A stretch of DNA of 64,000 bases from Maribacter sp. HTCC2170 (GCF_000153165.2 NC_014472.1:927501-991500), one strand, 5' to 3'. Positions 46,193-55,110 are shown, numbered from the stretch's first letter. Notes: generated from the sequence alone by a model not told the origin. Numbers and translations are program-made.

Positions 46193-48820
46193 CTAAAGAA
46201 TAAAGCGATAAGTAGCCTTTATTAAGAATGTATTGTCTTTTTTCTGATCAAGTACCTGCGTATTTAAACTCCTGCCCAAAGTATCCAACGGATCCCCAAA
46301 TCCTGTTACACCTTGAGACCATACCAAAAATACTTCCGAGCCAGCTATATACTCCCATCTTAGCACCAAATTGGAACGAAACTGAACGAAAGAGAAATCT
46401 GGATCCTCTATGGTATAATCAACATTTCCATCCAAATTTTCGTCAACTCGATACAATCCTTGCGCGTTGAGTCTTGATATTTGATTTTCATTAAAATGGG
46501 TAACCCTATCACTTAACTCTTTTGCAACCGGATTGTTCACAAAATTGAAATTGGTATACGTACCTCTTGAAATGAATGGTTGACCATAAAACTGAATGGA
46601 CAAATTAGGGTTTAAGCTATAGTTAAAACGAAAGGATGAACTAAGGGTTCTTTGGTCGATATTCCCAGTAATATATCTAAGAGAACCGTTATAATCCACT
46701 TGGTCAACATATTGTGTTTTGTTTGGGTTTTCTTCATAATTTGTAGAAAGCGAAAGGCTAAAAGCATCAAAAGGTTGATATCTTAAAATCATCACATAAC
46801 GCTCTAAAGAAAAATTATTTTCTGCTGCTTGACTATTGATATAGCCAGCGGTAAAATTAAATTTCTTTCGCTGATCGGAACCAAAAAACAAGTAGCCAAA
46901 ATTCTCATCTGACCATCGCCATCTTGGACCTCCCCTTAAAACCGTATTTGAATATATTCGAGGCTTATGGGCTCCACCTATTTCAGTCCACCAATTATTT
47001 TTATAGTTGATCATACCTTCAAATTGGTATTGAATTCGATTGTAATTCCCTTCAAAATCATAAGTTGAGAATTGCTCCAATTCCAACCGGATACGTCTGT
47101 AAAAATTTGTTGGCTTCAAAAACAATCGACTAACCTCTGCAAATTGTTTTATTTCATCGGCCTGTCTTAAGAAACCAACATCGTTCAATTCCAATTCAGG
47201 TGAACGCCAAATCACTCCACCCTCATAACGCCAATTACCTCCGCCAGCTTTACCAACCTCAAGTTTACCTCCTGTACCCGTCATAGAAGTGCGGTCAGGG
47301 TCAACTTCTAAATGACCCGCATCCACACGTTGAAATAAATGAGTTATACTTTCCTGGGTGTTCGTTATCGCTTCCTCAGTACCAGTAATATGACTTGCAA
47401 CAATATTACCTTCTAAATAATAATTTCGTCCTTTCCAATTGTGTTTAAAATCAAGTCCTCCTGAATATGCAGCTTTGCGCAAAAAATCCAAGTTAGATTC
47501 AAGTTTCCTGTTCGTAGCTGTGAAAATTCCGCCAACATAACTGTTGCGGTCATTGAAATCTTTCTGAACCCTACCCACCAAGTAATTCGTTAAGGGCTCT
47601 ACCAGTTCTTCTCTTGTATTTCCATTGGAATCTACCTCAGCAAACATTTTCCCCGTAACACTCTCCAATATACCCAAAGACCATCCAGACTTTGTTTTTC
47701 CTGAAAATTTTGCCGCGCCTAAAATTGTTGTATTCGTTGGTTGATCTGCAAATTCCCCATCCGCAAGATCCGCCGCACCCTGTGGGCTTCTACCAATTCT
47801 TCGGCTATAAAAAAGGTTATCGTTACGATCAGCGAATTCATAATCGAAGATGTTCTTGTTTTCCACAAAGAACGGTCGTCTTTCCTCAAAAAATATCTGA
47901 AACCCATCAAGTGCAATTGCCCCAGGGTCTGCATCTACCTGACCAAAATCAGGATTCACGGTGAGATCCAATGTTAAATCGTTGGTTATACCAATTTTGG
48001 CATCTAACCCTCCATTGAGCATAAAATCTGAACCATCCCTAAAAGGGTTACCCTCCTCTTTGGGATAAGTATCCATTTGATTTACAATAAAAGGTTGTAT
48101 TTCCAGCTGTTTTTGAGGCTGAATATTTACCAAACCGCGAAGTTGCCCAAATTCACTGATCATCCCTGCAGCATCTTGTGGAATTCGCTGCCAGACAGAC
48201 CATTCATCTTCCCTAAAAATCATTCGCGAACATTCCAACCCCCATATTTGTTCTTTTGATTTACCAAATTTTAATTGACTGAAAGGGATTTTCATTTCTG
48301 CAGTCCATCCTTCATTGTCCAAATTAGTAGCGGTATACCAAATTGGGTTCCAACTATCATCAAAATTGTCACCATTTTCAGTGGCAAACTCATCACTTTT
48401 TACACCGGCCGCAGTAACAAGAAACACAAATGCATTACGTTTATCATTATAACTATCTATAAGTATTGCAACCCCATCCCCTACAAAACCATCTCTTCTA
48501 GATAATCTTTTTTCTATCTTTTCTGGTTCATCATCATAGCAACGAATGGCTACGTAAAGGTGTTTCTTATCATAAATGATCTTAAATTTGGTTTTTTGAC
48601 TTGGCGGTGTGTTTTCATCTGGTTCCCATTCAATAAAATCCCCAGACCATTCAGAATTCTCCCAACTCTTATCATCTAAAACTCCATCTATTTTAGGAGC
48701 ATTCTCCTCGAGAACGGACATAGTTGTATAGTTACGCTTTGGTGTTACATCGAGTGAATCTTGGGCTATTAAAAAAGAAGAAGTGAAAAATATGATTGTG
48801 AATAGAAAGTTGATCCTCAT
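46193..48820 (-). CDS. DUF5916 outer-membrane protein, copy 1
   Basis: I start at 48820 (MRINFLFTIIFFTSSFLIAQ, a signal peptide), because a promoter-like box lies between it and the more distal ATG at 48901. About 875 residues. The N-terminal region (about 45-230) is a beta-sandwich of the CBM9-like type that precedes DUF5916: PKIDGVLDDKSW, LYVAIRCYDDEPEKI and GWTAEMKIPFSQLKFG. The rest is beta-barrel-like, with a final strand LIKATYRFIL ending in an aromatic-x-hydrophobic pattern. The family is taken as outer-membrane proteins of unknown function. It lies 114 bases after a close paralogue on the same strand. Confidence 0.85.
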   Translation of the reverse strand: MRINFLFTIIFFTSSFLIAQDSLDVTPKRNYTTMSVLEENAPKIDGVLDDKSWENSEWSGDFIEWEPDENTPPSQKTKFKIIYDKKHLYVAIRCYDDEPEKIEKRLSRRDGFVGDGVAILIDSYNDKRNAFVFLVTAAGVKSDEFATENGDNFDDSWNPIWYTATNLDNEGWTAEMKIPFSQLKFGKSKEQIWGLECSRMIFREDEWSVWQRIPQDAAGMISEFGQLRGLVNIQPQKQLEIQPFIVNQMDTYPKEEGNPFRDGSDFMLNGGLDAKIGITNDLTLDLTVNPDFGQVDADPGAIALDGFQIFFEERRPFFVENKNIFDYEFADRNDNLFYSRRIGRSPQGAADLADGEFADQPTNTTILGAAKFSGKTKSGWSLGILESVTGKMFAEVDSNGNTREELVEPLTNYLVGRVQKDFNDRNSYVGGIFTATNRKLESNLDFLRKAAYSGGLDFKHNWKGRNYYLEGNIVASHITGTEEAITNTQESITHLFQRVDAGHLEVDPDRTSMTGTGGKLEVGKAGGGNWRYEGGVIWRSPELELNDVGFLRQADEIKQFAEVSRLFLKPTNFYRRIRLELEQFSTYDFEGNYNRIQYQFEGMINYKNNWWTEIGGAHKPRIYSNTVLRGGPRWRWSDENFGYLFFGSDQRKKFNFTAGYINSQAAENNFSLERYVMILRYQPFDAFSLSLSTNYEENPNKTQYVDQVDYNGSLRYITGNIDQRTLSSSFRFNYSLNPNLSIQFYGQPFISRGTYTNFNFVNNPVAKELSDRVTHFNENQISRLNAQGLYRVDENLDGNVDYTIEDPDFSFVQFRSNLVLRWEYIAGSEVFLVWSQGVTGFGDPLDTLGRSLNTQVLDQKKDNTFLIKATYRFIL

Positions 48821-48858
48821 TGCTTTGGTCCAGGCTGGTTTAAAATAGTGAGCAGCCA

Positions 48859-48866
48859 CAAAATTA
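48859..48866 (-). promoter_or_regulatory. Candidate -7 box of DUF5916 copy 1
   Basis: TAATTTTG on the minus strand matches TAnnTTTG, with a TTG about 22 bases upstream. It supports the start at 48820 and separate transcription of the two paralogues. Confidence 0.45.
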
Positions 48867-48934
48867 AATAGGCAATAATTGTTAATTTCAATTTTATACA
48901 ATCTTTAACAGGATTTTCTGTTAAATTCTATTTT

Positions 48935-51586
48935 TCAAAGTATAAAACGATAAGTGGCCTTGATTAAAAAAATGTTTTGTGGTTTTTCATCGTTAAAGAT
49001 ATTAGTCTTGAGGTCATCAAAAAGACCATCTTCTGAATTACCTGATTGGGAAATGTCCTGTGACCAAACCAGAAAAATTTCTGAACCGGGCGTATACTCC
49101 CAACGAACTACTAGATTTGAACGAAACTGAACAAAAGAAAAGTCAGGATTATCAAAACTAAAATCAATAGTACCATCTAAGTTATCATCAACGTTATAGA
49201 CATCATCAACAAAAGAAACTTGATTGCCAGCAAAAGGTGATATTCTCGCATTAAATTCTTTGGCCATTGGGTCTGTAACTTCCTTAAAATGAGAATAACG
49301 ACCCCTAGAGATAAAAGGTTGTCCCCAATATTGAATTGTTAAATTGGGATTTATGGTATAATTAAGTCGTAACGACATACTCAAGGTCCTCTGATCTACA
49401 GTACCGTTAAGGTATCTGGTTTCTCCGTTTACATCTAAATTGTCAATGTATTGTAACTTATTCCTATTTATCCCATATTCAGGTGATGCAGAAAACCGCA
49501 ACGAATTTATAGGTTGATAAGTTATTCCGAATTCCACATTATATGAGCTATAAGAACCATCTACGGCCTTATTCCCGTTATGGAACAAGTTAAACCTTAA
49601 TTTTTTTCTCCGGTCCATATTAATACCGTTCCAAAAACGAAATTGGGAAGACTCCCTAAGTCTTGGACCACCTCTTAAAGCGAAATTTGAATACCGAATG
49701 GGCTCAAAATTAAGACCAATATTGGAGAACCAATTATTCTTCCAGTTCTGCCAAGTGTTGGTGTTGAACATTAGACTGTTGTGGTTTCCTCCAAAATCCC
49801 AAACACTCCAGTGATTATAATTTATCCCAACTTTTCTAAAAGTATTATCTGGCTTTAAGGTCTGGTACCCAATCCAAGTGTAATGACGAATATCATCAGC
49901 CCGTCTTTGAAAACCAATATCGTTGATTTCCAAACCTGGTGAACGCCAGGTAGCGCCGGTTTCAAATTTCCAATGTCCGTTTCCTATTTTACCTAATTGA
50001 AGATTCCCGCCAGTACCTGAAAGTGAAGTTTTAGTAGGATCTAAAGCTACATGATCCGCCCCTACCCTTTGGAACAAGTGCGATATGGATTCTTGTGTGT
50101 TCTGAATAGCTTCTTCGCTACCTTTTACATGGCTCCAAATCACATTACCACCAATGTACCAATCACGTTCATTCCATTGATGCTTGAAATCAAGTCCGCC
50201 AGTAAACGCCGATTTATGAAGAAAATCAAGTCCTTCAGTAAGGTTGTTCCTATTGGTCGCAGTAAATATGCCTCCAATATAAGAGTTTCGATTATTGAAA
50301 TCTTTTTGTAATCTACCCACAAAATAGTTGGTCAAAGGTTCAACAACTTCTTTTCTTCTTTGCCCGTTATTATCAACTGTTGCATATTTTTTTGCCGTTA
50401 CGCTTTCCAAAACCCCAATAGACCAACCATCTTTAGTTTTTCCACTAAACTTTGCCGCACCGATTATGTTAGTGTTTTCAGGTTGATCCACATATTCTCC
50501 GTCAACTGTATCAGGATAACCATGAGGGCTTCTACCTATTCGTCTTGAATAAAACAAATTGTCGGAACCAAACGTATTTCCGGCCTCAGAAGATGAAACC
50601 CGGTAGTCAAAAATGTTTTTGTTTTCAACAAAAAAGGGTCTTTGCTCTCGGAAGAATATTTGAAACCCGTCTAACGCAATGGCGGAAGGATCCGCCTCTA
50701 CTTGACCAAAGTCCGGGTTAATAGTCAAATCGAGGGTCAAATCATTTGTAACCCCTATTTTGGCATCAAGCCCTCCAGTGAGCACTCCATCATTTCCGTC
50801 CCTAAAAGGGTTTCCATCCTCTGCTTCATATGTTTTTATGCTTGCCACTGTGTAAGGCTGAATTTCCATTAGCTTTTGTGGTTCAATATTTAGTAAGCCG
50901 TGAAGCTCACCAAATTCACTTACAAAACCGGGGGTATCTACAGGTAGCCGTTGCCATACCGATCGTTCTTCTTCCCTGAAATGTCTCCGCATAACCTCTA
51001 ATCCCCATTTCTGTTCATTTGATTTCCCGAACTTCAATTGGCTCAATGGTATTTTCATCTCAGCCGTCCACCCTTCATTATCAATGCTGGTTTTAGTATA
51101 CCAAATGGGGTTCCAACTATCATCTTCATTTCCACCATTATTAGACTCAAAAACATCTCCCTTAACACCAGCAGCACTTACAATAAAACCAAATGCTGTT
51201 CGCTTGTCATAAAAGCTATCTATAAAAACGCCAACCCAGTCCCCATCAAAACTATCTCTTCTTGAAAGACGCTTTACTATTTTATCAGGTTCATTGTCCA
51301 AACATTGTATACCTATATATATGAACTTTTGGTCATATGTAATTTTAAATCTAGTTTGATTACTTGGTTCTGTGTTCTCATCGGGTCTCGATTCAATAAA
51401 ATCATTTTCCCATTCCACACCATTCCATGCGGATTCATCCATAAAACCATCTATCACAAGCTGTTCACCTTGTGATATGGCATTGGTCGAATAAATTCTT
51501 TTGGGCACTACGATAGTTGAATCTTGGGCAAGCACAGACATTTGAACAATAACAATTGAACAAAACAATAGAAGATTGACTCTCAT
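48935..51586 (-). CDS. DUF5916 outer-membrane protein, copy 2
   Basis: 883 residues, starting with signal peptide MRVNLLLFCSIVIVQMSVLAQ. It matches copy 1 along its full length: LVIDGFMDESAW, FIYIGIQCLDNEPDKI, KRLSRRDSFDGDW, GWTAEMKIPLSQLKFG and the same final sequence LIKATYRFIL. The strong identity in the N-terminal half and weaker similarity in loops such as those near 330-345 indicate an old tandem duplication with later divergence. The product is presumed to be an outer-membrane barrel with a periplasmic carbohydrate-binding-like domain. No clear promoter found in the upstream 260 bases shared with rplM. Confidence 0.85.
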   Translation of the reverse strand: MRVNLLLFCSIVIVQMSVLAQDSTIVVPKRIYSTNAISQGEQLVIDGFMDESAWNGVEWENDFIESRPDENTEPSNQTRFKITYDQKFIYIGIQCLDNEPDKIVKRLSRRDSFDGDWVGVFIDSFYDKRTAFGFIVSAAGVKGDVFESNNGGNEDDSWNPIWYTKTSIDNEGWTAEMKIPLSQLKFGKSNEQKWGLEVMRRHFREEERSVWQRLPVDTPGFVSEFGELHGLLNIEPQKLMEIQPYTVASIKTYEAEDGNPFRDGNDGVLTGGLDAKIGVTNDLTLDLTINPDFGQVEADPSAIALDGFQIFFREQRPFFVENKNIFDYRVSSSEAGNTFGSDNLFYSRRIGRSPHGYPDTVDGEYVDQPENTNIIGAAKFSGKTKDGWSIGVLESVTAKKYATVDNNGQRRKEVVEPLTNYFVGRLQKDFNNRNSYIGGIFTATNRNNLTEGLDFLHKSAFTGGLDFKHQWNERDWYIGGNVIWSHVKGSEEAIQNTQESISHLFQRVGADHVALDPTKTSLSGTGGNLQLGKIGNGHWKFETGATWRSPGLEINDIGFQRRADDIRHYTWIGYQTLKPDNTFRKVGINYNHWSVWDFGGNHNSLMFNTNTWQNWKNNWFSNIGLNFEPIRYSNFALRGGPRLRESSQFRFWNGINMDRRKKLRFNLFHNGNKAVDGSYSSYNVEFGITYQPINSLRFSASPEYGINRNKLQYIDNLDVNGETRYLNGTVDQRTLSMSLRLNYTINPNLTIQYWGQPFISRGRYSHFKEVTDPMAKEFNARISPFAGNQVSFVDDVYNVDDNLDGTIDFSFDNPDFSFVQFRSNLVVRWEYTPGSEIFLVWSQDISQSGNSEDGLFDDLKTNIFNDEKPQNIFLIKATYRFIL

Positions 51587-51768
51587 TTGTGTTAGTTGTA
51601 TGATTGATGTTCTATTAAAGACTAAACCTCAATAGAAACGTTACAGCTCACTAACTTTTTTAAGGTTTATTTAACACAATTTTTCAGCCTTGAATCAAGG
51701 AGAATAAAGAAAAATAAAATGCTACCTTGCTACGTTTTTTATCGGAAAAAAATAATCAGAACTAAGCA

Positions 51769-51799
51769 TTTGTATTTCTACATAATAATTGTACATTTG
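51769..51799 (+). promoter_or_regulatory. rplM: Promoter of rplM-rpsI
   Basis: TTTG (51769-51772) and TACATTTG (51792-51799), 19 bases apart: an exact consensus pair. The inferred start is near 51805, about 40 bases before the rplM start codon. Confidence 0.75.
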
Positions 51800-51802
51800 C
51801 AC

Positions 51803-51815
51803 CCCGTTTAACGGG
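51803..51815 (+). other. Hairpin at the 5-prime end of the rplM mRNA
   Basis: CCCGTT T AACGGG is a near-perfect inverted repeat at or just before the inferred transcript start. From memory, ribosomal-protein leaders for L13 have been described in Bacteroidia; whether this short hairpin belongs to that class needs a covariance-model search. Confidence 0.45.
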
Positions 51816-51846
51816 ATTGAAGTATTTAATCAATAAAATTATTAGT

Positions 51847-52302
51847 GTGGACACATTAAGCTACAAGACTATTTCTGCCAATAAGGCTACTGTAAACAAG
51901 CAGTGGTTGTTGGTTGATGCCGAAGGAGAGACATTAGGACGTTTAGCTTCTAAAGTTGCTAAATTACTTAGAGGCAAACACAAACCTAGTTTTACTCCCC
52001 ATGTTGATTGTGGAGATAACGTTGTTATAATCAATGCCGAAAAAATAACCCTTTCAGGGAATAAGTGGGATAGCAAATCTTACAGTCGTTATACTGGTTA
52101 CCCAGGTGGTCAACGTACGACAACCGTAAAGCAAATGTTGGATAAGAATCCAGGTAGAATTGTTGAAAAAGCAGTTAAGGGTATGCTTCCTAAAAATAGA
52201 TTAGGGGCAGATCTTTTCAGAAACCTTAAGGTTTATGTAGGGCCAGACCATAATCAAGAAGCTCAAAAACCAACTGCAATAAATCTAAACGACTTTAAAT
52301 AA
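51847..52302 (+). CDS. rplM: 50S ribosomal protein L13
   Basis: The protein must start near GTG 51847, giving (V/M)[15 protein letters not shown] and 151 residues, the usual L13 length; there is no in-frame ATG, and the alternative TTG at 51817 would add 10 residues that do not look like L13. Family blocks are [37 protein letters not shown] and [14 protein letters not shown]13 is an early-assembly 50S protein. Its stop and the rpsI start share one base (TAATG), so the two are translationally coupled. Confidence 0.95.
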   Translation: MDTLSYKTISANKATVNKQWLLVDAEGETLGRLASKVAKLLRGKHKPSFTPHVDCGDNVVIINAEKITLSGNKWDSKSYSRYTGYPGGQRTTTVKQMLDKNPGRIVEKAVKGMLPKNRLGADLFRNLKVYVGPDHNQEAQKPTAINLNDFK

Positions 52303-52688
52303 TGGAAGTAATTCATAAAATTGGTAGAAGAAAAACAGCTGTGGCCCGTGTTTACCTTTCAGAAGGTAAAGGGAACATCACTGTTAACGAAAAAGAACTA
52401 AACACCTATTTCCCGACTGCCACACTTCAATATAAAGTAAAGCAAGCATTTGCATTGACAAGCACCGAGGACAATTATGACGTTAAGGTCAATGTTTATG
52501 GTGGAGGTATAACCGGTCAAGCAGAAGCTATTAGATTGGCCCTTTCAAGAGCATTGTGCGAAATTGATGAGGAAAACAGAACAACACTTAAACCAGAAGG
52601 CTTATTGACCAGAGACCCAAGAATGGTTGAACGTAAGAAATTCGGACAGAAGAAAGCCCGTAAGAAATTCCAGTTCTCTAAGCGTTAA
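52302..52688 (+). CDS. rpsI: 30S ribosomal protein S9
   Basis: 128 residues starting [22 protein letters not shown], the S9 signature, and ending in the basic tail [18 protein letters not shown], whose terminal arginine reaches the P-site tRNA in the ribosome. Coupled to rplM by a one-base overlap, the universal rplM-rpsI pair. Followed by a hairpin with a T-run. Confidence 0.98.
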   Translation: MEVIHKIGRRKTAVARVYLSEGKGNITVNEKELNTYFPTATLQYKVKQAFALTSTEDNYDVKVNVYGGGITGQAEAIRLALSRALCEIDEENRTTLKPEGLLTRDPRMVERKKFGQKKARKKFQFSKR

Positions 52689-52701
52689 TATCAGAATTAT
52701 C

Positions 52702-52731
52702 AGGTGTTCTTTTTTTAAGAACACCTTTATT
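52702..52731 (+). terminator. Terminator after rpsI
   Basis: AGGTGTTCTT (52702-52711) and AAGAACACCT (52717-52726) form a 10-base stem with loop TTTTT, then TTATT. The tail is weak in T, so some read-through into rpsB is possible. Confidence 0.75.
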
Positions 52732-52756
52732 ATATTTTATAACTAGTTCATTGAAA

Positions 52757-52925
52757 GTCTCTTTAAGAGACAATTAAAAAATCCCTTTTCCATTTCCAAT
52801 GGAAATTATCAATTCAACAAAATGAATTGATTTAAGGGTAAGTTAGTTTAGCATCTAAATGTGCGAGGCTTCTGAATTGATCAGATACCACTCGAACATT
52901 GCTAATTCATAAGAACGTAAACTAA
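52757..52925 (+). promoter_or_regulatory. Structured rpsB leader RNA
   Basis: The leader before rpsB is packed with perfect stems. (a) GTCTCTT/AAGAGAC at 52757-52771. (b) An outer CCCTT/AAGGG (52783-52787 / 52834-52838) enclosing two hairpins: TTTCCATT/AATGGAAA (52787-52794 / 52798-52805) and ATCAATTCA/TGAATTGAT (52808-52816 / 52823-52831). (c) A long hairpin 52858-52900: AATGT/ACATT, CGAG/CTCG, an internal loop, TCTGA/TCAGA, loop ATTGA. (d) Around (c), either TTAGC/GCTAA (52848-52852 / 52901-52905) or TTAGTTTA/TAAACTAA (52843-52850 / 52918-52925), which share bases and exclude each other. The last arm lies 7 bases before the rpsB ATG. Only a weak -7 box (TATATTTT, 52731-52738) is seen upstream. 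Confidence 0.7.
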
Positions 52926-52932
52926 ATTTAAA

Positions 52933-54057
52933 ATGGCGAAAGTCGAAGTAAAAGAATTATTGGAAGCAGGTGTACATTTTGGTCACCTAACAAGAAAATG
53001 GAATCCCAACATGGCGCCCTACATCTACATGGAGCGCAACGGAATCCACGTTATCAACCTTTACAAAACAGTAGCAAAATTAGATGAGGCCAATGAGGCG
53101 CTCAAAAAAATAGCTGCTTCTGGCCGAAAAATACTTTTCGTTGCTACCAAAAAACAAGCAAAAGATATAGTTGCCGATAAAGTGGCAAATGTAAACATGC
53201 CATACATTACTGAAAGATGGCCTGGTGGAATGTTGACCAACTTCGTTACAATACGTAAAGCTGTTAAGAAAATGGCTTCTATCGATAGAATGAAAAAAGA
53301 TGGCACATTTCTTACATTATCTAAAAAAGAACGTCTTCAAGTAGATCGTTTAAGAGCAAAATTAGAAAAGAACTTAGGTTCTATTTCTGAAATGACACGT
53401 CTTCCTGGTGCACTTTTTATTGTTGATACAATGAGAGAACACATTGCTGTCAAAGAAGCGCAAAAATTGAACATTCCTATTTTCGCAATGGTAGATACCA
53501 ATTGTGATCCTAGAGATGTTGATTTTGTAGTACCATCAAATGATGATGCCTCAAAGTCTATCGAAATCATAATGACACAAGTTACCGATGCTGTAGCGGA
53601 AGGTTTGGCTGAACGCAAAGCTGAAAAACAAGGTGATGCTCCTAAAGCCAAAACCGAGGCCCCTAAAAAGGAAGCCCCAAAGGTTAAAGCCGCCCCTGCT
53701 CCAGCTGCTACTGAAGAGAAGCCTGCTAAAAAAGTAGAGAAGGCTAAAGCTGAAGCACCGAAAAAAGAGACTCCTAAAAAAGAGACAAAGGCAAAGGCCC
53801 CTAAGGCAGATGACCTTACCAAAATTGAAGGTATAGGACCTAAAGCCGCTGAAGCTATTGTAAATGCTGGCATCGAGACTTATGCTAAACTTGCAAAAGC
53901 AAAGGCTGATAAAATCAAAGAGATTTTGACCGAGGCTAGTTCAAGAATGGCCCATTTAGATCCAACCTCATGGCCAAAGCAAGCCAAAATGGCTGCAGAT
54001 GGAAAATGGGACGAGCTTAAGGAATGGCAAGACAACACCAAAGGTGGTGTTGAATAA
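52933..54057 (+). CDS. rpsB: 30S ribosomal protein S2 with C-terminal helix-hairpin-helix extension
   Basis: 374 residues, about 120-140 more than a typical S2. Residues 1-225 are a normal S2: VKELLEAGVHFGHLTRKWNP, RWPGGMLTNF, LPGALFIVDTMREHIAV and IPIFAMVDTNCDP. Residues about 230-294 form a linker of Ala, Lys, Pro and Glu. Residues 295-365 form a helix-hairpin-helix-like module: LTKIEGIGPKAAEAIVNAGI, ETYAKLAKA and SWPKQAKMAADGKWDELKEW. Such modules usually bind nucleic acid or pair with each other. Its mRNA has an elaborate leader. rpsB-tsf is the expected gene pair. Confidence 0.97.
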   Translation: MAKVEVKELLEAGVHFGHLTRKWNPNMAPYIYMERNGIHVINLYKTVAKLDEANEALKKIAASGRKILFVATKKQAKDIVADKVANVNMPYITERWPGGMLTNFVTIRKAVKKMASIDRMKKDGTFLTLSKKERLQVDRLRAKLEKNLGSISEMTRLPGALFIVDTMREHIAVKEAQKLNIPIFAMVDTNCDPRDVDFVVPSNDDASKSIEIIMTQVTDAVAEGLAERKAEKQGDAPKAKTEAPKKEAPKVKAAPAPAATEEKPAKKVEKAKAEAPKKETPKKETKAKAPKADDLTKIEGIGPKAAEAIVNAGIETYAKLAKAKADKIKEILTEASSRMAHLDPTSWPKQAKMAADGKWDELKEWQDNTKGGVE

Positions 54058-54123
54058 TTTCAAGGATAAAAAATAACTATAGAGATTTCCTTTTAAACGG
54101 GAACAACAATAAATAATTCAGAT

Positions 54124-54948
54124 ATGGCAAAAATTACCGCCGCAGAAGTAAACAAATTAAGAAAGACCACTGGAGCAGGTATGATGGACTGCAAAAATGC
54201 ATTGGTCGAAGCAGAAGGGGATTTTGAAAAAGCAATCGAGATTCTACGGAAAAAAGGGCAAAAGGTAGCCGCTAAAAGAGCTGATCGAGAGTCCTCTGAA
54301 GGTGCCGCTATTGCTAAAGTAAATGCTGACAACACTACTGGTGTAATCATTTCATTGAATTGTGAAACGGATTTCGTTGCAAAAAACGACAGCTTTGTTT
54401 CATTGGCAAATGACCTAGCCGATGTTGCTCTTGGACATGAAAGTAAAGAGACATTTCTTGCAGCTGATTTTAACGGATTGAGTGTTCAGGAAAAATTAAC
54501 TGAGCAAACAGGAGTTATTGGCGAAAAAATAGAAATTGGCGGTTTCAACAAGCTTAACGCACCGTTTGTAGGATCATATATTCACGCTGGAAACAAGATA
54601 GCCACTTTGGTCGGACTTTCTGCTTCGATTGAAGGCGCTGCTGTCGCTGCTAAGGATGTTGCTATGCAAGCTGCCGCTATGAATCCGGTTGCCTTAAATG
54701 AAGAAGGTGTTGATCAATCTGTAATCGATAAGGAAATTGAGATTGCAAAAGACCAATTACGCCAAGAAGGTAAGCCAGAAGCAATGTTGGAAAATATTGC
54801 CAAAGGAAAACTTAAACGTTTCTTCAAGGATAACACCTTGGTGAACCAAGCATTCATTAAAGACAGTAAACAAAGTGTAGCACAGTATGTAAAATCTGTT
54901 GATGCTGATTTAACTGTTACAGGATTTGCAAGAGTTGCCCTAGGGTAA
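54124..54948 (+). CDS. tsf: Translation elongation factor EF-Ts
   Basis: Nucleotide exchange factor for EF-Tu. 274 residues, normal size. The UBA-like N-terminus is AAEVNKLRKTTGAGMMDCKNAL with FEKAIEILRKKG, and the core contains NCETDFVAKNDSF and GSYIHAGNKIATLVGL, the EF-Tu contact region. It lies 66 bases after rpsB and ends at a strong terminator, so rpsB-tsf is probably a two-gene unit. Confidence 0.98.
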   Translation: MAKITAAEVNKLRKTTGAGMMDCKNALVEAEGDFEKAIEILRKKGQKVAAKRADRESSEGAAIAKVNADNTTGVIISLNCETDFVAKNDSFVSLANDLADVALGHESKETFLAADFNGLSVQEKLTEQTGVIGEKIEIGGFNKLNAPFVGSYIHAGNKIATLVGLSASIEGAAVAAKDVAMQAAAMNPVALNEEGVDQSVIDKEIEIAKDQLRQEGKPEAMLENIAKGKLKRFFKDNTLVNQAFIKDSKQSVAQYVKSVDADLTVTGFARVALG

Positions 54949-54973
54949 TTTCAGCACCAAACTAATTCAGTTG

Positions 54974-55004
54974 ACCGCCATACCAAAAGTATGGCGGTTT
55001 TTTG
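54974..55004 (+). terminator. Terminator after tsf
   Basis: ACCGCCATAC (54974-54983) and GTATGGCGGT (54989-54998) with loop CAAAA, then six T residues. A strong intrinsic terminator. Confidence 0.93.
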
Positions 55005-55083
55005 TTTGTAGCCCTAATTGGTAGAATAGAAAAAAGCCTCGCTTTAACCTTTAAAACTAAACCCGCTCGTCAGATTTTTTGAT

Positions 55084-55091
55084 TATTTTTG
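55084..55091 (+). promoter_or_regulatory. Candidate -7 box of pyrH-frr
   Basis: TATTTTTG matches TAnnTTTG exactly, 20 bases before the pyrH ATG. No clear -33 element at the usual distance. The rest of the tsf-pyrH gap shows nothing else. Confidence 0.5.
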
Positions 55092-55110
55092 CCGTAAAGA
55101 ATCACAAAGC

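Noticed and set aside
48907-48922. AACAG/CTGTT hairpin after DUF5916 copy 2
   Set aside because: The stem is only 5 bases and has no T-run on the minus strand, so I do not call it a terminator.
51686-51702. CCTTG-AAT-CAAGG inverted repeat in the rplM upstream region
   Set aside because: Short stem, no T-run and upstream of the rplM promoter; could be chance. The rest of 51587-51768 shows nothing else I can name.
53337-53873. A 178-codon open frame on the minus strand opposite rpsB
   Set aside because: Composition is dominated by Ala, Ser, Phe and Gly as a reverse image of the Ala/Lys/Pro linker of S2. No start context or family signal.
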